Both the position numbers and the translations under genes were made by a program. From JBMYYE01 sp049609065 (GTDB lineage: Bacteria > Pseudomonadota > Alphaproteobacteria > Rhodobacterales > Rhodobacteraceae): a DNA stretch of 26,809 bases. The notes beneath the pieces are model-generated. The model saw only the letters and a list, made by a program, of their open reading frames with translations, did not search any database and was not told the DNA's origin. Position 1 is the stretch's first letter; each line of letters opens with the position of its first letter. The stretch spans positions 1 through 26,809 of the forward strand of contig JBMYYE010000020.1 in the NCBI GenBank assembly GCA_049609065.1, written 5' to 3'. Shown here in pieces: positions 15,369 to 22,659 of this stretch.

Positions 15369-16149
15369 GTAAGGTGGCCATCAAGGCGTGATTTGGGGCC
15401 TCCAGCCCATTGATCACATCAAAATGATGGCGATCAGGATCAAGCGTTATGGGACAGTCCCACGCAGTGGCAAGGTCCGAGGCTTGGGCGACAAAGGCAG
15501 GGCGTTCATTGGCGCCAACCCAAATATGAACGGGCGCGATTGGGTCATAGGTAATCGGGCTTTCATCCAACACCTCAAGCGCATCCATCATGAATTTTTC
15601 ATTCATTTTGGTGTGTCGTAGCGGCGCCAAATCCCCCAAAGGTGAAATCGGAACAACCTTTTGGATCCGATCCCTGACCTCATCCAAAAGATCCACATCA
15701 GGACAATTCATCCGCGCAACGAGGTGCCCACCCGCCGAATGCCCCGTGAGCACAATGGGGCCAACCGTCATATTTGCAATTTCCGTCACGGCCGCCGCGA
15801 TATCTTGGGTAATTTCAAAAATCCGCACCTCAGGCGCCAACCGATAGGACGGCACCGCAACCATCCATCCATGCTCAAGCGCGCCTTTTGCAAAATGCGA
15901 CCAATAGGACTTGTCAAAATCAAGCCAATAGCCCCCATGCACAAAGATCATCACGCCTTTGGGTTTTCCATCAGGATAAAGAAGATCAAAACACTGACGC
16001 TCATGTTGCCCATACGGCAAATTCACCCGAATGCGCCCCGCAATGTTTTCGCGCACGCGAAATGCGTCTGCGGCCTCCATCCAACGATCGGGAAACGCAT
16101 CAGCCCCTGAAATGTAGGCCCCATTTGCATAGGCATCATCATAATCCAT
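15355..16149 (-). CDS. Alpha/beta hydrolase, kynurenine-formamidase-like
   Basis: The 264-residue alpha/beta hydrolase has an HGGYW oxyanion motif (VHGGYWLDFDKSYW), the nucleophile Ser 138 in GHSAGGHL, and a late His in DRHHFDVI. This pattern is found in arylformamidase (kynurenine formamidase) and related esterases of the BD-FAE type. The reaction could be hydrolysis of N-formylkynurenine, another formamide or a small ester; tryptophan-pathway partners are absent, so the symbol is withheld. The gene is on the opposite strand and converges with the P1 hydrolase, overlapping it by 14 bases, and diverges from the sigma-factor gene. It may or may not belong to the same catabolic route. No signal peptide is seen. 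Confidence 0.82.
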   Translation of the reverse strand: MDYDDAYANGAYISGADAFPDRWMEAADAFRVRENIAGRIRVNLPYGQHERQCFDLLYPDGKPKGVMIFVHGGYWLDFDKSYWSHFAKGALEHGWMVAVPSYRLAPEVRIFEITQDIAAAVTEIANMTVGPIVLTGHSAGGHLVARMNCPDVDLLDEVRDRIQKVVPISPLGDLAPLRHTKMNEKFMMDALEVLDESPITYDPIAPVHIWVGANERPAFVAQASDLATAWDCPITLDPDRHHFDVINGLEAPNHALMATLLSED

Positions 16150-16215
16150 CTGCGATCCTTAAAATAAATTATTATTCAGGCCAAGGATTGACCCAGTTCA
16201 AACGTCATAGTCAAT

Positions 16216-16764
16216 ATGAACATGATGATTGACACTGATGAAACCTTAATCAAAGCGGCCCTATCAGGGGAAATCCAGGCCTTTGGCAACCTGATTGAGC
16301 GCCACTATGACCGCATTTTTGCGCTTTCCTTTCGTTTGATGGGGAGTAAGGCCGATGCCGAAGACCTCACCCAAGATGTCTGCGCCATGTTGCCCATGAA
16401 GCTCAAACATTTTGAGGGGCGGGCTAAATTCACGAGCTGGCTTTATCGGTTGGTGGTCAATAAGGCCCACGACCTGCGGCGCGCACGCGCGCGGTATGCG
16501 ACCGCGACCCAAGGTTGGGGCGATTGGGAAGGCAACCGCATCGCCGTTATTGACGAAGACCGCGCGCGGCTTCAGTGGCTCTCAACCACCATGGCCGAAC
16601 TGCCCGATACGTTGCGTGACACGCTTGCGCTTATCTTGGATGGCGATCTCAGCCACAAAGATGCCGCCGAAATTTTAAACGTCTCAGAAGGCACCATCAG
16701 CTGGCGCATCTCCGACGCAAAAAAACGCCTTAAAGTCCTGAAAGATCAGGAGGAAAACCAATGA
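16216..16764 (+). CDS. ECF-type RNA polymerase sigma factor
   Basis: The 182-residue sigma-70-family factor has only regions 2 and 4. Region 2 (about 20-90) includes HYDRIFALSFRLMGSKADAEDLTQDV and the -10-binding FTSWLYRLVVNKAHDLRR. Region 4 (about 120-175) has a helix-turn-helix in HKDAAEILNVSEGTISWRI. Such factors redirect polymerase to a small regulon and are held inactive by a partner protein. The next gene starts inside its stop (ATGA), so that protein is the obvious candidate partner. There is no ribosome-binding site before ATG 16216; a second ATG at 16222 is possible. The promoter is not clear: TTGACC at 16188 lacks a convincing -10. Confidence 0.88.
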   Translation: MNMMIDTDETLIKAALSGEIQAFGNLIERHYDRIFALSFRLMGSKADAEDLTQDVCAMLPMKLKHFEGRAKFTSWLYRLVVNKAHDLRRARARYATATQGWGDWEGNRIAVIDEDRARLQWLSTTMAELPDTLRDTLALILDGDLSHKDAAEILNVSEGTISWRISDAKKRLKVLKDQEENQ

Positions 16765-18698
16765 CACATGATCCTCTCAACACGCTAAAATCTGCCATGG
16801 ATGCGGCGACACCCCGCCCAGATGAGAACACCAAAGCGGCACATATTCGGCTTGCCATGGAAAATGCGCAAAAAACTTTAGGCGACAGCCAAGGAATGGC
16901 ATCTTCTGAACGTCTTACATCTGAAAGCTCCAAAGAATTGGGGCTGTTGATGAAAGGATTTTTTGCAATGAAACAGCTATTTCGCCCAAAAACAATCGCT
17001 GCGATGACCACATCTATTGTGGCAATCGGGGTTGGATTTTATATGGTTACATCTCCGAATACGTCACCTCTTAGCACCGGACCTTCACCCGAGATCTCTT
17101 CAAATGCGGCCTCTGAAACATCAGCGGACGTGCAAGGGGAAATCCTACCCGATACATATGACATTTTGCCGTCTCCTCATGTCTCAATGGAACCGGTCCC
17201 AAATGGGATAACGCTTCAAAAGCGTTCAAAAATGGCGGAACATAGCCTTGCATCACCTTCGCTTACGCGGCCCATTCCTGAGCCCCCGATCATGCAAGAA
17301 AGAGAGGATAAAACCTTCGCCACGGCGACAGAAAACGCCGTCAAAACTGTTCAAGACAATCCAGTGTCCACATTTTCAACCGATGTCGACACCGCCTCCT
17401 ATAGCCAATTGCGCATGTCCGTAAATCGCGGTCAATTGCCCCCGCAAGATGCCGTTCGCGTTGAGGAAATGGTCAATTATTTTCCATATGATTACGCCGC
17501 TCCAACGGATAATCATCCGCTCGCCGCGCATATTTCGGTCACGAAAACACCGTGGAACCCTGAAACACAATTGCTCCAGATCGGGCTTCAGGCCAAACGT
17601 CCCGCAACAGAAAACTTACCGCCTTTGAACCTGGTCTTTTTGGTGGACACATCAGGTTCCATGCAAGACCCGCAAAAGCTGCCTCTTTTGAAGCAAAGCC
17701 TCGATATCATGCTTGCGAAACTACGTCCCGAAGATGAAATCGCCATCGTGGCCTATGCAGGCTCTGCTGGGCTTGTGCTATCACCGACCTCCGCGTCTGA
17801 GCCGCAAAAAATCAAGGCCGCACTTGATCAACTGGCCGCAGGCGGCAGCACCGCAGGTGAAGCCGGGCTCAAACTTGCCTATCAAACGGCGGAAACCATG
17901 GCAAAAGATGGGGAAATTTCTCGCGTCATGATCGCAACCGACGGGGATTTCAACGTAGGACTTGAAAGCGAAGAGGCCCTCAAATCCTTCATTTCCACCA
18001 AACGTGAAAGCGGCACCTATTTATCAGTCCTAGGCTTTGGCCTTGGGCATTTTGATGACGCAATCATGCAGACCCTTGCCCAAAACGGCAATGGCATTGC
18101 CGCCCATATTGACAGTTTGCAAGAGGCGCAAAAAACGCTTGTTGATCAAGTCTCTGGCGCACTTTTCCCTGTGGCAAATGATGTCAAAATTCAAGTTGAG
18201 TTCAACCCAAATGTGGTCGCGGAATACCGGCTTATTGGATATGAAACCCGCGCGCTAAATCGTGAAGATTTCAACAACGACAAAAAGGACGCGGGCGAAA
18301 TTGGCGCAGGCCACCAAGTCACCGCGTTGTATGAAATCACCCCCGTTGGATCCCCTGCGGTTCTCAATGATGCGCTGCGCTATCAAAAGCCCGCCCAGAC
18401 GGGGGGCGACACGGCAGAAATTGGGCATTTCAAGATGCGCTATAAACGACCAGGGGCCACACAAAGCACCTTAATCGACACGCCTATTATCAATGAAATC
18501 ACACCTGCCTCTGCGGATGTGCAATTTGCAACAGCCATTGCTGGGTTTGGCCAAATTCTTAAGGGCGCCACATATATTCAAAATTGGGATTTAAGCGCCG
18601 CAATAGAGTTGGCCAATGGGGCCAAAGGCGATGATCCTTATGGCTACCGCACAGAGGCCATACGCCTGATGCGGCTTGCACAATCGTTGCAGAAATAA
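16761..18698 (+). CDS. Membrane-anchored VWA protein, YfbK type, possible anti-sigma partner
   Basis: The 645-residue protein has four parts. Residues 1 to about 75 are a charged, probably cytoplasmic stub with no recognised domain. A single membrane helix (about 76-95, IAAMTTSIVAIGVGFYMV) follows. Next come a long Ser/Thr/Pro-rich linker and a YfbK-type periplasmic region: the N-terminal domain (STFSTDVDTASYSQLR from about 203), the VWA domain with MIDAS motif D296-T-S298-G-S300 plus the later GGSTAG and ATDGDFNVG, and the C-terminal YfbK domain (about 470-640). VWA domains bind metal and protein partners. Because the gene overlaps the sigma-factor stop by four bases, the stub could hold the sigma factor at the membrane; this is inference. 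E. coli YfbK is instead a lipoprotein, so the membrane helix with a cytoplasmic stub is notable. Confidence 0.88.
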   Translation: MTHDPLNTLKSAMDAATPRPDENTKAAHIRLAMENAQKTLGDSQGMASSERLTSESSKELGLLMKGFFAMKQLFRPKTIAAMTTSIVAIGVGFYMVTSPNTSPLSTGPSPEISSNAASETSADVQGEILPDTYDILPSPHVSMEPVPNGITLQKRSKMAEHSLASPSLTRPIPEPPIMQEREDKTFATATENAVKTVQDNPVSTFSTDVDTASYSQLRMSVNRGQLPPQDAVRVEEMVNYFPYDYAAPTDNHPLAAHISVTKTPWNPETQLLQIGLQAKRPATENLPPLNLVFLVDTSGSMQDPQKLPLLKQSLDIMLAKLRPEDEIAIVAYAGSAGLVLSPTSASEPQKIKAALDQLAAGGSTAGEAGLKLAYQTAETMAKDGEISRVMIATDGDFNVGLESEEALKSFISTKRESGTYLSVLGFGLGHFDDAIMQTLAQNGNGIAAHIDSLQEAQKTLVDQVSGALFPVANDVKIQVEFNPNVVAEYRLIGYETRALNREDFNNDKKDAGEIGAGHQVTALYEITPVGSPAVLNDALRYQKPAQTGGDTAEIGHFKMRYKRPGATQSTLIDTPIINEITPASADVQFATAIAGFGQILKGATYIQNWDLSAAIELANGAKGDDPYGYRTEAIRLMRLAQSLQK

Positions 18699-18700
18699 AC

Positions 18701-18732
18701 AAAAAAGGCGCAGTCAACGCTGCGCCTTTTTT
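18701..18732. terminator. Bidirectional Rho-independent terminator
   Basis: AAAAAAGGCGCAG (18701-18713) pairs perfectly with CTGCGCCTTTTTT (18720-18732) across a six-base loop. It has an A-run on one side and a T-run on the other, so it can stop transcription from both the VWA gene (plus) and the heat-shock gene (minus), which converge here with 49 bases between stops. Confidence 0.9.
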
Positions 18733-18747
18733 CATCCTATTTGGGAA

Positions 18748-19212
18748 TTATGTTTCGACAGTTTCGATTTTTTTCCCAGACACGGTTTCCCCCGTCGCGA
18801 TTTCAATACGTCGCGGTTTAAGCGCCTCTGGCACCTCCCGCACGAGATCAATATGCAACATGCCATCTTTGTGATAGGCGCCTGTTACCCGCACATGATC
18901 CGCGAGGTGAAACCGCCGTTCAAAAGCCCGCGTGGCAATCCCGCGGTGCAAAAACACCCGCTCAGTGTCGTCTTTTTCTTTGCGGGCCGCCACGATGAGC
19001 GCATTCTCGCGCTGTTCAATTCCCAGTTCGGTTTCAGAAAACCCAGCAACCGCAATGGAGATTTTCCATTCGTCATCAGCAAGTTTTTCAATGTTATAGG
19101 GCGGGTAAGCATTATTTGGTGTATCAGCAGCCATCACGCGGTCCATAAGATCGGCGATTTGATCAAAGCCAACCGTGGCACGATACAAAGGTGAAAGGTC
19201 AAAATTTCGCAT
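18748..19212 (-). CDS. Small heat-shock protein, Hsp20/alpha-crystallin family
   Basis: The 154-residue protein opens with MRNFDLSPLYRATVGFDQI, the usual start of bacterial IbpA/HspA-type class A small heat-shock proteins. An alpha-crystallin domain (about 35-130) follows, with YNIEKLADDEWKISIAVAGF and the EALKPRRIEI C-terminal tail carrying the I-x-I-like anchor. It binds unfolding proteins without ATP and passes them to other chaperones. The ATG at 19212 has AGAGGA upstream; the longer frame from 19302 runs through the leader and is rejected. The leader holds a ROSE-like thermometer hairpin, so heat control of translation is likely, possibly with an RpoH-type promoter. It is a single gene closed by the bidirectional terminator. 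Confidence 0.92.
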   Translation of the reverse strand: MRNFDLSPLYRATVGFDQIADLMDRVMAADTPNNAYPPYNIEKLADDEWKISIAVAGFSETELGIEQRENALIVAARKEKDDTERVFLHRGIATRAFERRFHLADHVRVTGAYHKDGMLHIDLVREVPEALKPRRIEIATGETVSGKKIETVET

Positions 19213-19214
19213 AA

Positions 19215-19237
19215 GATATCCTCTTTTGAGCAACATC
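19215..19237 (-). promoter_or_regulatory. ROSE-like RNA thermometer hairpin in the hsp20 leader
   Basis: On the minus-strand RNA, GAU-G-UU-G-CUC pairs with GAG-G-AU-AUC across an AAAA loop. The pairs from loop outward are C-G, U-A, C-G, G.G, U-A, U.U, a bulged G, then U-A, A-U, G-C. This includes the UUGCU / AGGA pairing that defines ROSE elements, with the ribosome site buried in the stem. The hairpin ends two bases before the AUG. ROSE elements are known to control small heat-shock genes in alphaproteobacteria and E. coli ibpA. Confidence 0.72.
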
Positions 19238-19247
19238 AGCCCAAGAC

Positions 19248-19265
19248 GGGCCATTTCAATGGGCC
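19248..19265 (-). promoter_or_regulatory. Upstream stabilising hairpin of the hsp20 leader
   Basis: On the minus strand, GGCCCAUU folds on AAUGGCC with a one-base bulge. Known ROSE leaders have one or more stable hairpins before the temperature-sensitive one, and this hairpin is in the right place. It is supporting structure only. Confidence 0.45.
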
Positions 19266-19287
19266 TGTAACAGCACCCATGAATGAA

Positions 19288-19316
19288 ACGTAAGAAGACC
19301 ACTTGAGAATTTCAAG
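19288..19316 (-). promoter_or_regulatory. Candidate heat-shock (RpoH) promoter for hsp20
   Basis: On the minus strand CTTGAA (19311-19316) is followed, 16 bases later, by CTTACGT (19288-19294). This resembles the alphaproteobacterial RpoH pattern CTTG-N17/18-CYTATNT with one mismatch. It would give a leader of roughly 65-70 bases, enough to hold both hairpins. Confidence 0.4.
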
Positions 19317-19342
19317 ACGGGCCTATTTCGAGGACAGTAATT

Positions 19343-20209
19343 TTACTTATCCGTCCCCTTTGGACGCACAAATTTTGCGCCAGCTCCACCGCCTTGGCTC
19401 GGGTTAAGCATACGTCGCACAACTGGGCGCTTTGACCCTTTATCAGCCCCAGTTTTGGAAAAATCCGTCAGTTCAGGCCGTGAAATTCCATTGGGTTTGG
19501 CATTCATGCGCTCCAACATGAATTGAATAGATTTGGCAATATCCACCCCAAGTGACACCCGCAATTTACCCAACTCCGCCTTTGCAGACACCACAGAAAC
19601 AATTTGTGGTTCCCCATTGCGCATGCGAAACACAGGCGCGCCAGAGGCCCCAAAATCCACCTCGCACGACATGACAAAAGACGAAAACTGCTGTGATAAA
19701 ATCTTGCAGTCCCGTTCAACGGAGGCGGTTAGTGCGCGGTTGCGCGCATAGGAAACAATCCCCACTTTATCACCACGTTGGGCCCCAGTGGCTACACGGT
19801 ACGGGCGAATAGATGCGTTTCGGATCGGATGTCGCAGCTTCAATAGCGCAATATCATTGCGTACATTCAACGGAATGAAATTTTCCTTATGGCGGTATTT
19901 TGGATGTATGACCGCCCGTTCAACCCGCTCGACAACGATCGGCCGACCTTGGCGTAATCCCGCAAGAAAATCGATCCGCTGTGGGTTAACACGGCGACCT
20001 GTTTTATCATCATAAAGACAATGCGCTGCCGTCACGATGAGATCATTTCGGATCAACGCGCCCGTACACATTTTCCGGCCATCAATATTAAGCCGGCCGA
20101 CAGCCTCCCAGCCGTGGCTATCTTGTCCTGTACTCAACTCTTTGAGTGGCGAACCCGCCATCGCCGCAACCGGCATCACAAAAAACAATAAAGCAGTGAT
20201 CAATCTCAC
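19343..20209 (-). CDS. Secreted trypsin-like serine protease
   Basis: The 288-residue protein has a signal peptide (MRLITALLFFVMPVAAMAG, cleavage near 17-19) and a chymotrypsin-fold domain. The catalytic triad is His 63 in VTAAHC, Asp 119 in RNDIALLKL and Ser 189 in DFGASGAPVF. The usual GDSGGP is replaced by GASGAP, as in V8-like and other bacterial secreted proteases. Cys 48/64 and Cys 168/182 are placed for disulfides. The last about 50 residues are basic and Gly/Pro-rich (NPSQGGGAGAKFVRPKGTDK), probably disordered. The start is GTG at 20209, supported by GAGGAGA about nine bases upstream and by the complete signal peptide. Substrate unknown; it may serve protein quality control or extracellular digestion. 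It is not an HtrA: there is no PDZ domain. Confidence 0.87.
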   Translation of the reverse strand: MRLITALLFFVMPVAAMAGSPLKELSTGQDSHGWEAVGRLNIDGRKMCTGALIRNDLIVTAAHCLYDDKTGRRVNPQRIDFLAGLRQGRPIVVERVERAVIHPKYRHKENFIPLNVRNDIALLKLRHPIRNASIRPYRVATGAQRGDKVGIVSYARNRALTASVERDCKILSQQFSSFVMSCEVDFGASGAPVFRMRNGEPQIVSVVSAKAELGKLRVSLGVDIAKSIQFMLERMNAKPNGISRPELTDFSKTGADKGSKRPVVRRMLNPSQGGGAGAKFVRPKGTDK

Positions 20210-20295
20210 GCGGGTCTCTCCTCATTACACCCTAAAACTTAAAGATGACTTACGACAAAAGTTAGACCCAATCGTGATCCCTTTGACACTTTATC

Positions 20296-21573
20296 CTAAA
20301 CCTGTGGTTTTGGCCCCCCAGTGGCCCAATCCAAAAGCTGCACAGAATGCACAACGGGCACAGATGTTGCAGAGCCAATTTGCACCATGCAGCCGATATT
20401 CCCTGCGGCGATAATTTCAGGCGTAATCGCATGTAACGTTTTGACTTTACGCGATTTTAATTCTTGTGACAGCTCAGGTTGCATCAGGTTATAGGTGCCT
20501 GCGGATCCACAGCATAGATGTGGATTTTGGGGTTCTAGCACCTCAAATCCCACCTTTTTCAACAAATCCTTCGGAAGCGTCTTAATCCCTTGCCCATGTT
20601 GCAAGGAACAGGCCGCATGATAGGCCACTTTCACGCCTTTAGGCTCCGAATCAGGAATATCCAACCGTGTGAGAAGCTCTGAGATATCACACGCCAACTC
20701 TGCCACGCGCGCCGCTTTTTTGGCGGCGGGATGATTGCGAAACATATGCCCGTAATCCTTAACCGTCGTGCCACAGCCAGATGTGTTAATCACAATCGCA
20801 TCCAAACCGTCGCCATCGATTTCCGAGCCAAAAGCTTCAATCGCTTGCAGCGCGGTTTTATGAGACGCGTTTTCATCCCCCATATGATGGGTCAACGCCC
20901 CGCAACAGCCGAGTTTTTTGGGGATCACAACATCACAGCCAAAACGGCGCAAAATGCGGATCGTTGCGTCATTTATATCCGTATCAAGTACCTTTTGCGC
21001 ACAGCCCGTCAGCAGCGCCACGCGCAGTTTGCGTTGCCCTTTCGCGCGAAACACTTGCGGGTGATCATTTGCGCTCGGGCGTGGGAGTTTTGGCGGCGCC
21101 ACTTCCAACATCGCACGTAACCGCGGATCTGGCATGAAACGCCGAAAAGGACGCCCAATGCGCGCCGCATACATCGCCGCGCGAAACCGGTTTGGGTAGG
21201 GAATGATTTTAGCCAACGACCAGCGCAACAATCGATCCATCAGCGGGCGTTTATAGGTCTTTTCGACATAGGCACGTGCCTCATCGATGAGATGCATATA
21301 ATGCACGCCTGATGGACAGGTCGACATGCAGCTCAGACAGCTCAAACAGCGATCGAGATGTTTGACGGTTTTTGCATCCGCAGGGCGGCCACTTTCGAGC
21401 ATTTCTTTGATCAAATAAATCCGCCCGCGCGGACTGTCGAGTTCATCCCCTAAAATCTGATAGGTCGGGCAGGTCGCGGTGCAAAACCCGCAATGCACAC
21501 AAGAGCGTAGAATTTCATTCGCCCGCGCAAGCCCTGGATCTTGGAGCTGTTCCTCTGTGAAAAACGTTTGCAT
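20296..21573 (-). CDS. glcF: Glycolate oxidase iron-sulfur subunit GlcF
   Basis: The 425-residue electron-transfer subunit of glycolate oxidase has two 4Fe-4S motifs in its first 80 residues, CVHCGFCTATCP and CLSCLSCMSTCP. Later come two CCG-type domains, with LGCCGALTHH and CCGSAGTY. These features match GlcF, which passes electrons from GlcD/GlcE to the membrane quinone pool. It is the third gene of a glcDEF operon; its ATG lies three bases after the glcE stop. Length is close to the E. coli protein (about 407). Confidence 0.95.
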   Translation of the reverse strand: MQTFFTEEQLQDPGLARANEILRSCVHCGFCTATCPTYQILGDELDSPRGRIYLIKEMLESGRPADAKTVKHLDRCLSCLSCMSTCPSGVHYMHLIDEARAYVEKTYKRPLMDRLLRWSLAKIIPYPNRFRAAMYAARIGRPFRRFMPDPRLRAMLEVAPPKLPRPSANDHPQVFRAKGQRKLRVALLTGCAQKVLDTDINDATIRILRRFGCDVVIPKKLGCCGALTHHMGDENASHKTALQAIEAFGSEIDGDGLDAIVINTSGCGTTVKDYGHMFRNHPAAKKAARVAELACDISELLTRLDIPDSEPKGVKVAYHAACSLQHGQGIKTLPKDLLKKVGFEVLEPQNPHLCCGSAGTYNLMQPELSQELKSRKVKTLHAITPEIIAAGNIGCMVQIGSATSVPVVHSVQLLDWATGGPKPQV

Positions 21574-21576
21574 ATC

Positions 21577-22659
21577 TTACCCCATTAAACCTTGATTGAG
21601 GATCCCACGTGGATCAAACCGCGCCCGTAATGCGGCAGAAAGTTTGGCCACGGCTTTCGCTTCGGGTTGAAAGCGAGACTGCGCCGTCCCATCGCCCCGC
21701 ATGAGCGTCGCATGGCCAGATATCCCCATGAGCACCCCGCGAAGGTCCGTTCCTCGTGGCACTTGCGCCCAAACCAAACCTCCCGCCCAATCAAATTGCA
21801 GATCCGCCATGGACAGGCGCGCGGCCACCTCTGGTGCGTCTGATGGCTTGATCGAAACGCGCCAAAGATCACCTTCTTTTTCACTCAACGCGGTCACATC
21901 CCGCAGGTCCGACCAAAGCGTTTTTGGATCTGGGACAACCTCCATATCAGCACCCGAAATCAAGGCTTTCAGCGATTGGATGCGGTACGCCACGGACTGT
22001 GAAAATCCTTCAACCCGGAGGTAAACCGTGCCCATAAGGTAGGCCGCACCTGACACTTCAAACGGCGATCCCATGGCGCGCGCCATGGTTTTGGTGGCGC
22101 CTTCAATGTCCAATCCATGCACCGCCAGCGTTGCCGTTTCCTCCACATCGGGGAGCACTTTGAGCGAGATTTCCGTCATCACGCCCAATGTGCCATGGCT
22201 CCCGCTCATGAGTTTCACAATGTCGTAGCCCGTCACGTTTTTCATGACCCGCCCCCCATTTGAAAGGACGCGCCCCGCCCCATCAACAAAGCGCACACCG
22301 AGCATAAAATCGCGGCACGCCCCAACGGAAATGCGGCGCGGACCCGACAGGTTCATCGCACAGACCCCACCCAAGGTAGACGCGCCATCACCGCCAAATT
22401 TAAACTTCGGAGGCTCAAAAGCGAGCCTTTGGTTTTCAGATTTCAACAGGGTTTCGATCTCATCTATTGGCGTGCCGGCTTGGGCCACCAAAGTGAGCGC
22501 GCCTGGCTCATAAAGGGTGACACCCGATAAGGCAGCTGTGCTTAAAACGGACATATCTTTGGGGGCGGATATGTGGCTCCCTACGCCTTGCACCCAAACC
22601 GGGTCTTTGGCAGCGATCACCATTTCAGATAGCTCTTGCTCGGTTTTAGGCATGCTCAT
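21577..22659 (-). CDS. glcE: Glycolate oxidase FAD-binding subunit GlcE
   Basis: The 360-residue protein has an FAD_binding_4 domain in its N-terminal half: VWVQGVGSHISAPKD, FGGDGASTLGGVCAMNLSG, and VMKNVTGYDIVKLMSGSHGTLGV. It is one of the two flavin subunits of glycolate oxidase, which turns glycolate into glyoxylate. The start is the ATG at 22659, which overlaps the glcD stop (ATGA); a longer frame from 22725 would lie inside glcD and is rejected. Length fits the E. coli GlcE (350). Confidence 0.94.
   Translation of the reverse strand: MSMPKTEQELSEMVIAAKDPVWVQGVGSHISAPKDMSVLSTAALSGVTLYEPGALTLVAQAGTPIDEIETLLKSENQRLAFEPPKFKFGGDGASTLGGVCAMNLSGPRRISVGACRDFMLGVRFVDGAGRVLSNGGRVMKNVTGYDIVKLMSGSHGTLGVMTEISLKVLPDVEETATLAVHGLDIEGATKTMARAMGSPFEVSGAAYLMGTVYLRVEGFSQSVAYRIQSLKALISGADMEVVPDPKTLWSDLRDVTALSEKEGDLWRVSIKPSDAPEVAARLSMADLQFDWAGGLVWAQVPRGTDLRGVLMGISGHATLMRGDGTAQSRFQPEAKAVAKLSAALRARFDPRGILNQGLMG

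Noticed and set aside
16188..16216. TTGACC as -35 for the sigma-factor gene
   Set aside because: The sequence 17 bases on (TCAATA) is a poor -10, and no ECF-type GGAAC/CGTC pair with correct spacing is present.
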